Source: Nocardioides terrae
GTDB taxonomy: Bacteria > Actinomycetota > Actinomycetes > Propionibacteriales > Nocardioidaceae
Assembly (NCBI RefSeq): GCF_900112345.1
Contig: NZ_FOLB01000008.1
Coordinates: 124,001-188,000 of the forward strand
Length of the DNA: 64,000 nucleotides
Direction: 5' to 3'
Shown one piece after another: positions 54,724-63,971 of the stretch. The notes beneath the pieces are model-generated. The model saw only the letters and a program-made list of their open reading frames with translations. It made no database searches and was not told where the DNA came from. Made by a program: the position numbers and the translations under genes. How positions within the stretch are numbered: the stretch's first letter is position 1; the number at the start of each line of letters is the position of its first letter.

Positions 54724-55113
54724 ATGGCGAAGCTCACCACCGACGAGCTGCTCGACGCGTTCAAGGAGCTCACCCTCATCGAGCTCTCCGAGTTCGTGAA
54801 GGCCTTCGAGGACACCTTCGGCGTCACCGCCGCTGCTCCGGTCGCCGTTGCCGCCGCCCCGGCCGCCGGCGGCGCCGGTGCCGCTGAGGAGGCCGCTGCC
54901 CAGGACGAGTTCGACGTCGTCCTCGAGGCCGCTGGTGACAAGAAGATCAACGTCATCAAGGAGGTGCGCGCGCTCACCAACCTCGGCCTGAAGGAGGCCA
55001 AGGACCTGGTCGAGGCCGCTCCGAAGACCCTCCTCGAGAAGGTCACCAAGGAGGCCGCTGACAAGGCCAAGGAGTCCCTCGAGGCTGCTGGCGCCACCGT
55101 CACGCTCAAGTGA
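54724..55113 (+). CDS. rplL: 50S ribosomal protein L7/L12
   Basis: A 129-residue stalk protein: N-terminal dimerisation helices ([26 protein letters not shown]), an Ala/Pro hinge, and the C-terminal factor-binding domain ([41 protein letters not shown]). AAAGGAC precedes the ATG. It is 76 bases downstream of rplJ on the same transcript. Confidence 0.97.
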   Translation: MAKLTTDELLDAFKELTLIELSEFVKAFEDTFGVTAAAPVAVAAAPAAGGAGAAEEAAAQDEFDVVLEAAGDKKINVIKEVRALTNLGLKEAKDLVEAAPKTLLEKVTKEAADKAKESLEAAGATVTLK

Positions 55114-55183
55114 TCACCGCGGGGCTCGTCCCCGCGATGCCTCACCGATCCGCCCGGCGTGCGTCGCCGGTCTGATCATCCGC

Positions 55184-55223
55184 CCAGGGGCGGCCACCTT
55201 CGTGGCCGCCCCTGGTGCGATTT
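55184..55223 (+). terminator. Intrinsic terminator of the rplJL operon
   Basis: A perfect 14-bp stem (55184-55197 and 55202-55215) with a CTTC loop, followed by TGCGATTTT. It separates rplL from the lipid-import operon. Confidence 0.85.
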
Positions 55224-55327
55224 TCGGAGCCAACCGCCGGTTCGCCGCGTCCCGGGTTCGGGTACTCCCGCGTCAGGGCGTGTGGTCTTCGCCTCAACCT
55301 CCCCGTAACCTCGTCGCCGCGGCCGCG

Positions 55328-55347
55328 TTGTTACTCGCGAGTGACAA
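55328..55347. promoter_or_regulatory. 20-bp palindrome in the mce control region
   Basis: TTGTTACTCGCGAGTGACAA has 9 of 10 pairs matched and lies 53 bp upstream of the mceG start, between the rplL terminator and the operon. Its form (TTACTCGCGAGTgA) is that of a TetR-family operator. No TetR gene is present in the window. Confidence 0.55.
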
Positions 55348-55400
55348 GCCGGTCGGAGCCTGCTTGCGGACCGGCAACGATGGAGGGGAGATCCCAGCCC

Positions 55401-56360
55401 ATGGGCGTGGACATCAAGATCGAGCACCTGACGAAGAGCTTCGGCAAGCAGCTCATCTGGGGTGACGTCTCCCTCACCGTCCCCGCCGGCGAGATCTGCG
55501 TGATGCTCGGCCCGTCCGGAACCGGCAAGTCGGTCCTGCTCAAGACCCTCATCGGCCTGCTCAAGCCCGACGAGGGCTCGGTGATCATCGAGGGCACCGA
55601 TCTCGTCTCCTGCTCGGAGAAGGACCTCTACGAGATCCGCAAGCTCTTCGGGGTGCTGTTCCAGGACGGCGCGATGTTCGGCTCCATGAACCTCTACGAC
55701 AACGTCGCCTTCCCGCTGCGCGAGCACACGAAGAAGTCCGAGAGCCAGATCCGCGACATCGTCATGGAGAAGATGGACCTCGTCGGCCTCATCGGCGCCG
55801 AGGACAAGCTGCCCGGCGAGATCTCCGGCGGCATGCGCAAGCGGGCCGGCCTGGCTCGGGCCCTCGTGCTCGACCCCGAGATCGTGCTCTTCGACGAGCC
55901 CGACTCCGGCCTGGACCCGGTCCGCACGGCGTTCCTCAACCAGCTGATCGTCGACCTCAACGCCCAGATCGACGCGACCTTCCTCATCGTCACCCACGAC
56001 ATCAACACCTCGCGGACGGTGCCGGACAACATCGGGCTGCTCTACCACAAGCACCTGGCGATGTTCGGCCCCCGCGAGATGCTCCTCTCCAGCGAGGAGC
56101 CGGTCGTCCGTCAGTTCCTCAACGCCCAGCGGGTGGGGCCGATCGGGATGTCGGAGGAGAAGGACGCCGACCAGCTCGCCGCCGAGAAGGACATGGACCT
56201 GCCTCCGCTGCCGCCGATCCCGCTCCAGCTCGAGCCGTCCAACGGCATCCCCCGCCGCAGCCAGCGCCCGCCGGGCGAGTGGTGCCGCACCAACGGCGTG
56301 ACACCGCCCCCGGGATCCTTCCTTCCGGATTCGGTGCTCGCGGGCGGCGTGAAGGCCTAG
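55401..56360 (+). CDS. mceG: Mce-associated ABC ATPase (MceG/Mkl-like)
   Basis: A 319-residue ATPase of the MlaF/Mkl family. Walker A is GPSGTGKS (about 37-44), Q-loop VLFQDGAMFGSMNLYDNVAFPL, signature ISGGMRKRAGLARAL, Walker B VLFDEPDSGLDP and H-loop VTHD. The C-terminal 60 residues are a proline-rich tail found in the Mkl group. It powers lipid import with the two YrbE permeases. ATG at 55401 follows GGAGGGGAG. It is the first gene of the operon; in M. tuberculosis the equivalent mkl is away from the mce genes. Confidence 0.92.
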   Translation: MGVDIKIEHLTKSFGKQLIWGDVSLTVPAGEICVMLGPSGTGKSVLLKTLIGLLKPDEGSVIIEGTDLVSCSEKDLYEIRKLFGVLFQDGAMFGSMNLYDNVAFPLREHTKKSESQIRDIVMEKMDLVGLIGAEDKLPGEISGGMRKRAGLARALVLDPEIVLFDEPDSGLDPVRTAFLNQLIVDLNAQIDATFLIVTHDINTSRTVPDNIGLLYHKHLAMFGPREMLLSSEEPVVRQFLNAQRVGPIGMSEEKDADQLAAEKDMDLPPLPPIPLQLEPSNGIPRRSQRPPGEWCRTNGVTPPPGSFLPDSVLAGGVKA

Positions 56361-56363
56361 GAC

Positions 56364-57155
56364 ATGTCCTCGTCGTCACTGACCGCGACGAAGGCATTGA
56401 AGCCGATCGGGACCGCAGGCAACTTCTTCGCCTTCGCCCTTGACGTCTTCATCGCCTTGTTCCGGCGGCCCTTCCAGCTCCGTGAGTTCATCCAGCAGGC
56501 GTGGTTCATCGCCTCGGTGACCATCATCCCGACCGCGCTCGTCGCGATCCCGTTCGGCGCCGTCATCGCCCTCCAGGTCGGTGGCCTGATCAAGCAGTTC
56601 GGCGCCCAGTCGTTCGTCGGCTCGGCGAGCGTCCTGGCCGTCGTCCGGGAGGCCGGGCCGATCGCCACCGCCCTGCTCATCGCCGGGGCCGGTGGCTCGG
56701 CGATCGCCGCGGACCTCGGCGCCCGCAAGATCCGCGAGGAGCTCGACGCGATGATGGTGCTGGGCATCGATCCGATCCAGCGCCTCGTCGTCCCGCGCGT
56801 CCTCGCCTGCATGCTCGTCTCGGTCTTCCTCAACGGGCTGGTCAGCGTCGTCGGCGTCGCCGGTGGCTACGTCTTCAACGTCCTGCTGCAAGGCGGTACG
56901 CCGGGCTCCTACCTGGCCAGCTTCACCGCGCTCGCCCAGTTGCCGGACGTGTGGCAGGGCTTGGCGAAGGCGCTGGTGTTCGGGCTGATCGCCGCGGTCG
57001 TGGCGTCCTACATGGGCATGAACGCCGGCGGCGGCCCGAAGGGCGTCGGTGACGCCGTCAACCAGTCGGTCGTGGTCACCTTCCTGCTGCTCTTCATCGT
57101 CAACTTCGTGATGACCGCGATCTACTTCCAGGTCGTTCCGCCGAAGACAGGATGA
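56364..57155 (+). CDS. yrbEA: MlaE/YrbE permease, YrbEA type
   Basis: A 263-residue integral membrane permease with five to six helices. FREFIQQAWFIASVTIIPTALVAIPFGAVIALQVG and GPIATALLIAGAGGSAIAADLGARKIREELDAMMVLGIDPIQRLVVPRVLA are the MlaE signatures, including the coupling loop to the ATPase. It starts 4 bases after the mceG stop. It forms a heterodimeric channel with the following YrbEB. Confidence 0.92.
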   Translation: MSSSSLTATKALKPIGTAGNFFAFALDVFIALFRRPFQLREFIQQAWFIASVTIIPTALVAIPFGAVIALQVGGLIKQFGAQSFVGSASVLAVVREAGPIATALLIAGAGGSAIAADLGARKIREELDAMMVLGIDPIQRLVVPRVLACMLVSVFLNGLVSVVGVAGGYVFNVLLQGGTPGSYLASFTALAQLPDVWQGLAKALVFGLIAAVVASYMGMNAGGGPKGVGDAVNQSVVVTFLLLFIVNFVMTAIYFQVVPPKTG

Positions 57156-58003
57156 CCGCGATGTCCAGGCAGTACCTGACCCGGGGGCGGGCGGTCTACG
57201 AGCGCCCCCTCAAGACTCTCGACAAGCTCGGTGAGGAGCTGTCGTTCTACGTGCGCGCCCTCGGGTGGGCGCCGCGCACGGTGCGCCGCTACAAGAAGGA
57301 GATCCTGCGCCTGCTGGCCGAGGTCGCCCTCGGGACCGGGGCCCTGGCCGTCATCGGCGGCACCGTCGGCGTGATCGCGGCGTTGACCTTCTTCACCGGC
57401 ACCGAGGTGGGCCTGCAGGGGTACGCCGCGCTCAACCAGCTGGGCACGTCGACCTTCTCCGGCTTCGTGTCGGCCTACTTCAACACCCGCGAGATCGCGC
57501 CGCTCGTCTCCTCGATCGCGCTGGCGGCCACCGTCGGCTGCGGCTTCACCGCGCAGCTGGGCGCGATGCGCATCTCCGAGGAGGTCGACGCCCTCGAGGT
57601 GATGGCGGTGCCGTCGGTGCCGTTCCTCGTGACGACGCGGATCATCGCGGGGATCATCGCCATCGTCCCGCTCTACGTGATCGGCCTGCTGGCCTCCTAC
57701 GCGGCGACGCGGTTCACCGTCACCACGGTGTTCGGGCAGAGCGCGGGCACCTACGACCACTACTTCACGACGTTCCTTCCGCCGGGCGACGTGCTGTGGT
57801 CCTTCGGCAAGGTGATCGTCTTCGCCGTCGTGATCATCCTGATCCACTGCTACCACGGCTACACCGCCTCGGGCGGCCCTGCGGGCGTCGGCATCGCGGT
57901 CGGCCGCGCGGTGCGCACCAGCATCGTCGCCGTCAGCGTGCTCGACCTGTTCCTCTCGATGGCGATCTGGGGCGCCGCCACGACGGTCAGGCTGGCGGGC
58001 TAG
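57152..58003 (+). CDS. yrbEB: MlaE/YrbE permease, YrbEB type
   Basis: A 283-residue partner permease. LYVIGLLASYAATRFTV and GCGFTAQLGAMRISEEVDALEVMAVPSVPFLVTTRIIA correspond to the MlaE helices and coupling helix. The ATG overlaps the YrbEA stop (ATGA). A second Met two codons on gives MSRQYL and could also start translation. It is followed by mceA after 2 bases. Confidence 0.92.
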   Translation: MTAMSRQYLTRGRAVYERPLKTLDKLGEELSFYVRALGWAPRTVRRYKKEILRLLAEVALGTGALAVIGGTVGVIAALTFFTGTEVGLQGYAALNQLGTSTFSGFVSAYFNTREIAPLVSSIALAATVGCGFTAQLGAMRISEEVDALEVMAVPSVPFLVTTRIIAGIIAIVPLYVIGLLASYAATRFTVTTVFGQSAGTYDHYFTTFLPPGDVLWSFGKVIVFAVVIILIHCYHGYTASGGPAGVGIAVGRAVRTSIVAVSVLDLFLSMAIWGAATTVRLAG

Positions 58004-58005
58004 GC

Positions 58006-59325
58006 ATGGCATCGGTCCTGCGCACGCGCGCGCTCGGCATCTGCTTCCTCGCCCTCGTGGTGGGCGGGGTGTGGATGACCTACGCCGTCTTCACCCAGAA
58101 GTTCACCGACTTCGACAGGGTCACCCTCGAGACCACGAGCGTCGGGCTGCAGCTGCCCGACCGCGCCGACGTCAAGGTGCGCGGCGTGATCGTCGGCGAG
58201 GTGCTGAAGCAGCAGGCCACCGGCGGCGGCGCGAAGCTGACCCTGGGCATCAAGCCCGACGAGATCGACACCATCCCCGCCAACGTGACCGGCTCGATCC
58301 TGCCCAAGACGCTCTTCGGCGAGAAGTACGTCTCCCTGGTGGTGCCCGACGAGCCGAAGCCGACGGCGATCAAGCCGGGGGCGACCATCGCCCGTACGGC
58401 GGTCGCGACCGAGCTCGACAGCGTGCTCTCCGACCTCTACCCGCTGCTGCGGGCGGTGCAGCCGGCGGACCTCAACATGACCCTCAACGCGCTGGCGACC
58501 GCGCTCGAGGGGCGCGGCGAGGAGCTCGGCAGCACGATCGAGACCGCCGACGCCTACCTCAAGCGGCTCAACCCGCAGATCCCCGCGCTGGTCGAGGACC
58601 TCAAGAAGTCGGTCACCGTCGCCGACACCTACAACAGCGTCATCCCGGAGCTGAGCAGCATCCTCCGCAACACGATCACCACGACCGGCACGCTCGAGGA
58701 CAACAGCGCCCAGCTGCACGCCCTGCTCACCAACGTGACCACGGTGTCCGGCACGGCGCGCGAGTTCCTCGCCACCAACGAGAACAACCTCATCCGCCTC
58801 GCCGACATCAACGACGGCCTGCTCAAGACGGCGGCCCGCTACTCCACGGAGTTCCCGTGCCTGCTCGGCGGCCTGGAGAACCTCGGCAAGCGCGAGGCCG
58901 ACGCGTTCCGGAACTACACCCTCCACATCGTCCTCGAGACGCTGCCGCAGGAGCCGCGGCGCTACACACCCGCCGACCAGCCCCACTACGGCGAGGACCG
59001 CGGTCCCGCCTGCGGGCACCTGCCCAGCCCGCCGTGGAGCCAGAAGAACCCGCTCTCGGTGGTGCCGTCGGTGAACGACGGCGTCTCCGGACCCGTCCGC
59101 CGCGCCCCGCTCGGCGCGGACTTCTTCCGCAACGGCTTCGGGTACGCCGGCAGCCCGGCCGAGTCCGAGGTCTACGACCAGCTCCTCGCCCCGGGTCTCG
59201 GGGTCGCCCCGACCCAGGTCCCCGACCTCGGCGGCCTGCTCGTCGGCCCGATGGCGCGCGGCGCCACCGTCGGCCTCGCCCCCGCCTCCGGCACCGACGC
59301 CGGCACCGAGGGGAGCGCGCGATGA
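58006..59325 (+). CDS. mceA: MCE-family lipid-import protein, MceA position
   Basis: A 439-residue protein: one N-terminal membrane helix (LGICFLALVVGGVWMTYAVF), the MlaD/MCE domain (about 40-120, DRADVKVRGVIVGEV and TLFGEKYVSLV), a long helical needle region and a proline-rich end. Six such subunits (A-F) assemble into a barrel that shuttles lipid or sterol from the outer envelope to the YrbE permease. ATG at 58006 follows TAGGC; no strong Shine-Dalgarno is visible, so coupling to yrbEB is likely. Confidence 0.92.
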   Translation: MASVLRTRALGICFLALVVGGVWMTYAVFTQKFTDFDRVTLETTSVGLQLPDRADVKVRGVIVGEVLKQQATGGGAKLTLGIKPDEIDTIPANVTGSILPKTLFGEKYVSLVVPDEPKPTAIKPGATIARTAVATELDSVLSDLYPLLRAVQPADLNMTLNALATALEGRGEELGSTIETADAYLKRLNPQIPALVEDLKKSVTVADTYNSVIPELSSILRNTITTTGTLEDNSAQLHALLTNVTTVSGTAREFLATNENNLIRLADINDGLLKTAARYSTEFPCLLGGLENLGKREADAFRNYTLHIVLETLPQEPRRYTPADQPHYGEDRGPACGHLPSPPWSQKNPLSVVPSVNDGVSGPVRRAPLGADFFRNGFGYAGSPAESEVYDQLLAPGLGVAPTQVPDLGGLLVGPMARGATVGLAPASGTDAGTEGSAR

Positions 59326-60359
59326 AGCTCCTCCTGGACAAGCGGACCCGCGCCGACCTGCTCAAGCTGATCGCCTTCGTGGTGGTCACCACCTTGGCCA
59401 CCGGCCTGCTGGTGATCACGATCGGCAACATCTCCTTCGGCGGCACTAAGGACTACAAGGCCGTGTTCTCCGACGCGACCGGTGTCAACAAGGGCGACGA
59501 CGTCCGCATCGCGGGCGTCAAGGTCGGCACCGTCCGCCACGTCGAGATCACCGACCGGACCCGGGCGCTGGTGACCTTCTCGGTCAGCGACGACGAGGCG
59601 CTGAGCACGACCACCCACGCGGCGATCCGCTACCGCAACCTCGTCGGACAGCGCTACATCGCCCTCTCGGGCGAGTCCGGTGACGGGGGACAGCTCCACC
59701 AGGGCCAGACCATCCCGGTGAGCCAGACCAGCCCGGCGCTGGACCTCACCGTGCTCTTCAACGGGTTCAAGCCGCTCTTCCAGGCGCTGTCGCCCAGCGA
59801 CATCAACAAGCTCTCCTACGAGATCGTGCAGGTCTTCCAGGGGGAGGGCAGCACGCTCGACAGCCTGCTCGCCCACACCGCCTCGGTGACTCAGACCCTC
59901 GCCGACCGCGACGCCGTCATCGACTCGCTGATCGACAACCTCAACCAGGTGCTCGACCACCTCGGTGACCGCGACCAGCAGCTGTCGACGCTGATCACGA
60001 CCTTCCGGACGTTCGTGCACGGGCTGACCGGCGACCGCAAGGCGATCCTCGACTCGCTCGACCAGATCACCGGGCTCTCGGTGCAGACCGCCGACCTGCT
60101 GAAGGGCATCCGGTCGCCGTTCGTGCAGGACATCAAGCAGCTGCGGAAGGTGGCCGGCAACATCGACTCCAACAAGGCGGAGCTCGACCGTGTGATCCAG
60201 GTGCTGCCGATCAAGCTCAACAAGGTCGGCAACACCGCGACGTACGGCTCGTTCTTCAACTTCTACCTGTGCAACTTCACCGGGACGGTGAAGCTGCCGG
60301 CCGGCCAGGAGCTCCCCGTGAGCTACAAGACCGGCGGAGCGAGGTGCAACCTCTCGTGA
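59322..60359 (+). CDS. mceB: MCE-family lipid-import protein, MceB position
   Basis: A 345-residue protein with N-terminal helix LIAFVVVTTLATGLLVITIG, MCE domain (FSDATGVNKGDDVRIAGVKVGTV to LVGQRYIALS) and a long coiled helix with repeated Leu/Ile heptads. It ends in a cysteine-containing strand (FYLCNFTG, RCNLS). The ATG overlaps the mceA stop. It is a hetero-hexamer subunit. Confidence 0.91.
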   Translation: MKLLLDKRTRADLLKLIAFVVVTTLATGLLVITIGNISFGGTKDYKAVFSDATGVNKGDDVRIAGVKVGTVRHVEITDRTRALVTFSVSDDEALSTTTHAAIRYRNLVGQRYIALSGESGDGGQLHQGQTIPVSQTSPALDLTVLFNGFKPLFQALSPSDINKLSYEIVQVFQGEGSTLDSLLAHTASVTQTLADRDAVIDSLIDNLNQVLDHLGDRDQQLSTLITTFRTFVHGLTGDRKAILDSLDQITGLSVQTADLLKGIRSPFVQDIKQLRKVAGNIDSNKAELDRVIQVLPIKLNKVGNTATYGSFFNFYLCNFTGTVKLPAGQELPVSYKTGGARCNLS

Positions 60360-61327
60360 TCCCCTTCCGTGAGCGCAACCCCGTCAAGATCGGCGCGATC
60401 TCCATCGCCGTGCTGGCGTTGGTCATGCTGGCTGCCTTCAAGGCCCAGGACCTGCCGCTGATCGGCGGCGGCGACACCTACTACGCCGACTTCAGCGAGG
60501 CCGGTGGCCTCAAGGCCGACGACGAGGTCAGGATCGCGGGCGTCCGCGTCGGCAAGGTGACCGACGTCGGCCTCGACCACGGCCACGTGAAGGTCACCTT
60601 CAAGCTCAAGAGCGACGCCGACTTCGGCTCCCAGACCCGCGCCAGCATCAAGGTCAAGACGCTGCTCGGCGCGATGTTCCTCGCGCTCGAGCCGGCCGGG
60701 CCGGGCCAGCTGGCCGAGGGCGCGGAGATCCCGGTCGAGCGCACCCAGTCGCCGTACGACGTCGTGCAGGCCTTCACCGGGCTGGCCGACACCGCCGGCG
60801 ACATCGACACCGACCAGCTCGCCAGCGCGCTGACCACGCTCTCGGACCTGACCCGGACCACCCCGGCCTCGTTCCGGGCCGCCCTGACCGGCGTCTCGGC
60901 ACTGTCGAGGAACGTCGCGGCGAAGAACGAGCGGATCGGCACGCTGCTCTCCAACCTGCAGCGCGTCTCGGCGGTGCTCGACCGGCGCGACGGCGACATC
61001 GTCGGGCTGATGGAGGACGCCGACGTCCTCTTCGACGCGCTCGTGCAGCGCCGCCAGGCGATCCACGACCTGCTGACCTCGACCTCGACCCTGTCGAAGG
61101 AGCTGAGCGCGCTGATCGACCAGAGCCGCGAGGACCTCAAGCCGGCCCTCTCGCACCTGCAGAACGTGCTCGCCGTGCTGACCAAGAACGAGGACAACCT
61201 CGACGAGAGCCTGCGGCTGATGGCTCCGTTCTACCGGGTCTTCGCGTCCACGCTCGGCAACGGGCCGTGGTTCGACACCTACATCCAGAACATGCCGCCG
61301 GCTCCTGCGATCGGAGGTGCCGGATGA
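60356..61327 (+). CDS. mceC: MCE-family lipid-import protein, MceC position
   Basis: A 323-residue protein starting at GTG 60356 overlapping the mceB stop. N-terminal helix NPVKIGAISIAVLALVMLAAF; MCE domain EAGGLKADDEVRIAGVRVGKVTDV to LLGAMFLALEPAG; a helical C-terminal region ending GPWFDTYIQNMPPAP. The in-frame ATG at 60269 lies inside mceB and is not used. Confidence 0.91.
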   Translation: MIPFRERNPVKIGAISIAVLALVMLAAFKAQDLPLIGGGDTYYADFSEAGGLKADDEVRIAGVRVGKVTDVGLDHGHVKVTFKLKSDADFGSQTRASIKVKTLLGAMFLALEPAGPGQLAEGAEIPVERTQSPYDVVQAFTGLADTAGDIDTDQLASALTTLSDLTRTTPASFRAALTGVSALSRNVAAKNERIGTLLSNLQRVSAVLDRRDGDIVGLMEDADVLFDALVQRRQAIHDLLTSTSTLSKELSALIDQSREDLKPALSHLQNVLAVLTKNEDNLDESLRLMAPFYRVFASTLGNGPWFDTYIQNMPPAPAIGGAG

Positions 61328-62478
61328 CGACCCGGATCCTCAGGTGGCTGGTCCCCGGCGTCATCGCGATCCTCGTGGTGACCGCGGGTGTCACGATGTT
61401 CACCGGCGGCGGCGAGCGGACGCTGGTCGCGCACTTCCCGCGGACCGTCTCGATCTACGAGGGCAGCGACGTCCGGGTGCTCGGGGTGCCGGTCGGCAAG
61501 GTCGACGAGGTCACGCCCAACGGCACCGACGTCAAGGTGACCATGCACTACGCCGACGACGTGCAGGTGCCGGCCGACGCGAAGGCGGTCATCGTCGCGC
61601 CCTCGGTCGTCGGCGACCGGTTCGTCCAGCTCACGCCCGCCTACACGCGCGGTCCGGTGCTCGAGGACGGGGCGGTGCTGGACACCAGCCGGACCGCCGT
61701 ACCGCTGGAGCTCGACGACATCTACGGCAGCCTCGACAAGCTCGTCGTCGCGCTCGGGCCGACCGGCGCCAACAAGAACGGGGCGCTGTCGGACCTGCTC
61801 GACCAGACCGCGAAGAACTTCGGCGGCGAGGGCACCCAGGTCCGCCAGACCATCGGCGACTTCGGCAAGCTCAGCAAGACGCTCGACGACAACAAGGACG
61901 CCCTGTTCGGATCGGCCGCCCAGCTGCAGAGCTTCGTCAGCACGCTGGCCCAGAACGACTCGACGGTGCGCGGCTTCAACACCTCGCTGTCCCGCGTCTC
62001 GACCATGCTGGAGGGGGAGCGGGGCGACCTCGCCGCCTCGCTGCGCAACCTGGCCACGGCGCTGGGCGACGTGACGACGTTCGTGCGGACCAACAAGGAC
62101 GCGCTGCACTCCGACATCGGTGGTCTCAACCGGGTCGCGAAGGTGCTCGTCAAGCGTCGCAACGAGCTCAACGAGGTCCTCGACGACGCCCCGCTCGCGC
62201 TCGACAACCTCTTCCACGCCTACGACCCGAACGCCGGGACGCTCGACACCAGTGCGAACCTGCAGTCGACGGTGGGCAACGTGGTCAACGACCCGTCGCT
62301 GACGATGTGCACCATCCTCAACCAGGCCGACAAGAGCGGCTCGCTGTGCAACCTCGTCGACAGCGTGCTACCGCGCGGCAGCGTCTTCGGCGCCGGCACC
62401 GGCTCCGCGGTCGGCAAGCACAGCGACCCGACGCTCGGCGGCCTGGTCCGTACGCCGGCCCGTGGAGGCGCCCGATGA
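61324..62478 (+). CDS. mceD: MCE-family lipid-import protein, MceD position
   Basis: A 384-residue protein with helix LVPGVIAILVVTAGVTMF, MCE domain (YEGSDVRVLGVPVGKVDEV to VVGDRFVQLTPAY) and a long helical region with KLSKTLDDNKDALFGSAAQLQSFV. The C-terminal NDPSLTMCTILNQADKSGSLCNL carries two cysteines. The ATG overlaps the mceC stop (ATGA). Confidence 0.91.
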   Translation: MTTRILRWLVPGVIAILVVTAGVTMFTGGGERTLVAHFPRTVSIYEGSDVRVLGVPVGKVDEVTPNGTDVKVTMHYADDVQVPADAKAVIVAPSVVGDRFVQLTPAYTRGPVLEDGAVLDTSRTAVPLELDDIYGSLDKLVVALGPTGANKNGALSDLLDQTAKNFGGEGTQVRQTIGDFGKLSKTLDDNKDALFGSAAQLQSFVSTLAQNDSTVRGFNTSLSRVSTMLEGERGDLAASLRNLATALGDVTTFVRTNKDALHSDIGGLNRVAKVLVKRRNELNEVLDDAPLALDNLFHAYDPNAGTLDTSANLQSTVGNVVNDPSLTMCTILNQADKSGSLCNLVDSVLPRGSVFGAGTGSAVGKHSDPTLGGLVRTPARGGAR

Positions 62479-62511
62479 GGCGCCCGATGTGGCGCCCGAT
62501 GTGGCGCCCGG
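62467..62511. repeat. 12-bp tandem repeat across the mceD-mceE junction
   Basis: Three units of GGCGCCCGATGA/T plus a partial fourth. Each unit contains an in-frame ATG (62475, 62487, 62499), so the mceE N-terminus is a repeated MxRP and there are three possible starts. Confidence 0.85.
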
Positions 62512-63971
62512 CCCGCCTCGAGCGCCTGGTCGCCCTCCTGGCCATGGTGTGCCTGACGCTCACCGCCTGCGACTTCGACGTCTACGACCTGCCGCTGCCC
62601 GGCGGCGCCGACACCGGGTCGAACCCGATGACCCTGCACGTCGAGTTCGCCGACGTCCTCGACCTGGTCCCGGACTCCGCGGTGAAGGTGGACGAGGTCT
62701 CCGTCGGCCGGGTCAAGGACGTCGAGCTCGTCGACGGCCACGCCGACGTGACCGTCGAGGTGCGTCGCGACACGAAGCTGCCGGCCAACGCGACCGCGCA
62801 GATCCGGCAGACCAGCCTGCTCGGCGAGAAGTTCGTCTCCCTGGTCGCGCCAGCGACCGACCCGAGCCCCACCCGGCTCAGGAGCGGCGACACGATCCCG
62901 CTCGAGCGCAGCGGCCGCAACCCGGAGATCGAGGAGGTTCTCGGCGCCCTCAGCCTGGTGCTCAACGGCGGCGGTGTCGCCCAGCTCAAGACGATCTCGA
63001 CCGAGCTCAACAAGGCGCTGGCCGGTCACGAGGACGCCGCGAGGTCGGTCCTCACGCAGGTCCAGGTGCTGATGGGCCACCTCGACGACAACAAGGCGTC
63101 GATCGTGCAGGCGCTGGAGTCGATCGACCGGCTGTCCCAGTCGGTCCGCTCCCAGGAGAAGACGATCGACGCGGCGCTCGGCGAGCTGCCCAGCGCGCTG
63201 CAGAGCATCGACGCGCAGCGCAAGGACCTCGTCACGATGCTGCAGGCGCTCAGCCACCTCGGCGACGTGGGCGTCCGGGTCATCAACGCCTCCAAGACCG
63301 CGACCATCAACGTCGTCCAGAACCTCGAGCCGACGCTGACCCAGCTCGCCAACGCCGGCGACAGCCTGGTCAACTCGATCGGGACCGCACTGACCTACCC
63401 GTTCGTCGACGAGGTCGTCGGACGCGACCCGCAGGTCGCCCGCAACCTGCACATGGGCGACTACGTCAACCTCTCCATCGACCTGCAGGTCGACGTCGGC
63501 GGCCCGCTCGAGGACGCCCTGACCAACCCGGTCCCGTCCGCGATCCACCCGACCGTGATCGTCGGCAACCTCACCAAGTGCCTCGCGTCGCTCAACCTGC
63601 AGAGCGCCGCCTGCCAGGCCGTGCTCGCGACGCCCGGCGCGCTGCTCAACATCATCAACGAGTGCAAGAAGCCGGCCAACAAGGACGCCGCGCTCTGCCA
63701 GACCCTCAACCAGCTGCCCGGACTCGGCGGCGTGCTGCCCGGGCTGCCGGGCCCGGCGGCACCGGGCGGCACCGGTTCAGCCGGCAACCCGCTCGGCGAC
63801 CTGCTCGGCAGCATCGGGCTGAACCGGGCGGCACCCGGCGGCCACGTGGTGACCCAGCCCGGCCCGGTGTCCTACGACGCGCTCACCAGGCTCTACGACC
63901 CGACCCTGGTCAAGCTGCTCGTCCCCGGACTGGCCAGCGGTCCGGCCCAGGGGAAGGAGGCGGCGAAGTGA
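62475..63971 (+). CDS. mceE: MCE-family lipoprotein, MceE position (LprK-like)
   Basis: A 498-residue protein. An Arg/Trp-rich start (MRRPMWRPMWRPAR) leads into a signal helix ending in lipobox LTLTAC, so a lipid-anchored subunit is expected, as for MceE/LprK. MCE domain: VPDSAVKVDEVSVGRVKDV to LLGEKFVSLVAP. Long helical needle, then a proline/glycine-rich end. ATG 62475 overlaps the mceD stop; two more in-frame ATGs follow 12 and 24 bases later. Confidence 0.9.
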   Translation: MRRPMWRPMWRPARLERLVALLAMVCLTLTACDFDVYDLPLPGGADTGSNPMTLHVEFADVLDLVPDSAVKVDEVSVGRVKDVELVDGHADVTVEVRRDTKLPANATAQIRQTSLLGEKFVSLVAPATDPSPTRLRSGDTIPLERSGRNPEIEEVLGALSLVLNGGGVAQLKTISTELNKALAGHEDAARSVLTQVQVLMGHLDDNKASIVQALESIDRLSQSVRSQEKTIDAALGELPSALQSIDAQRKDLVTMLQALSHLGDVGVRVINASKTATINVVQNLEPTLTQLANAGDSLVNSIGTALTYPFVDEVVGRDPQVARNLHMGDYVNLSIDLQVDVGGPLEDALTNPVPSAIHPTVIVGNLTKCLASLNLQSAACQAVLATPGALLNIINECKKPANKDAALCQTLNQLPGLGGVLPGLPGPAAPGGTGSAGNPLGDLLGSIGLNRAAPGGHVVTQPGPVSYDALTRLYDPTLVKLLVPGLASGPAQGKEAAK

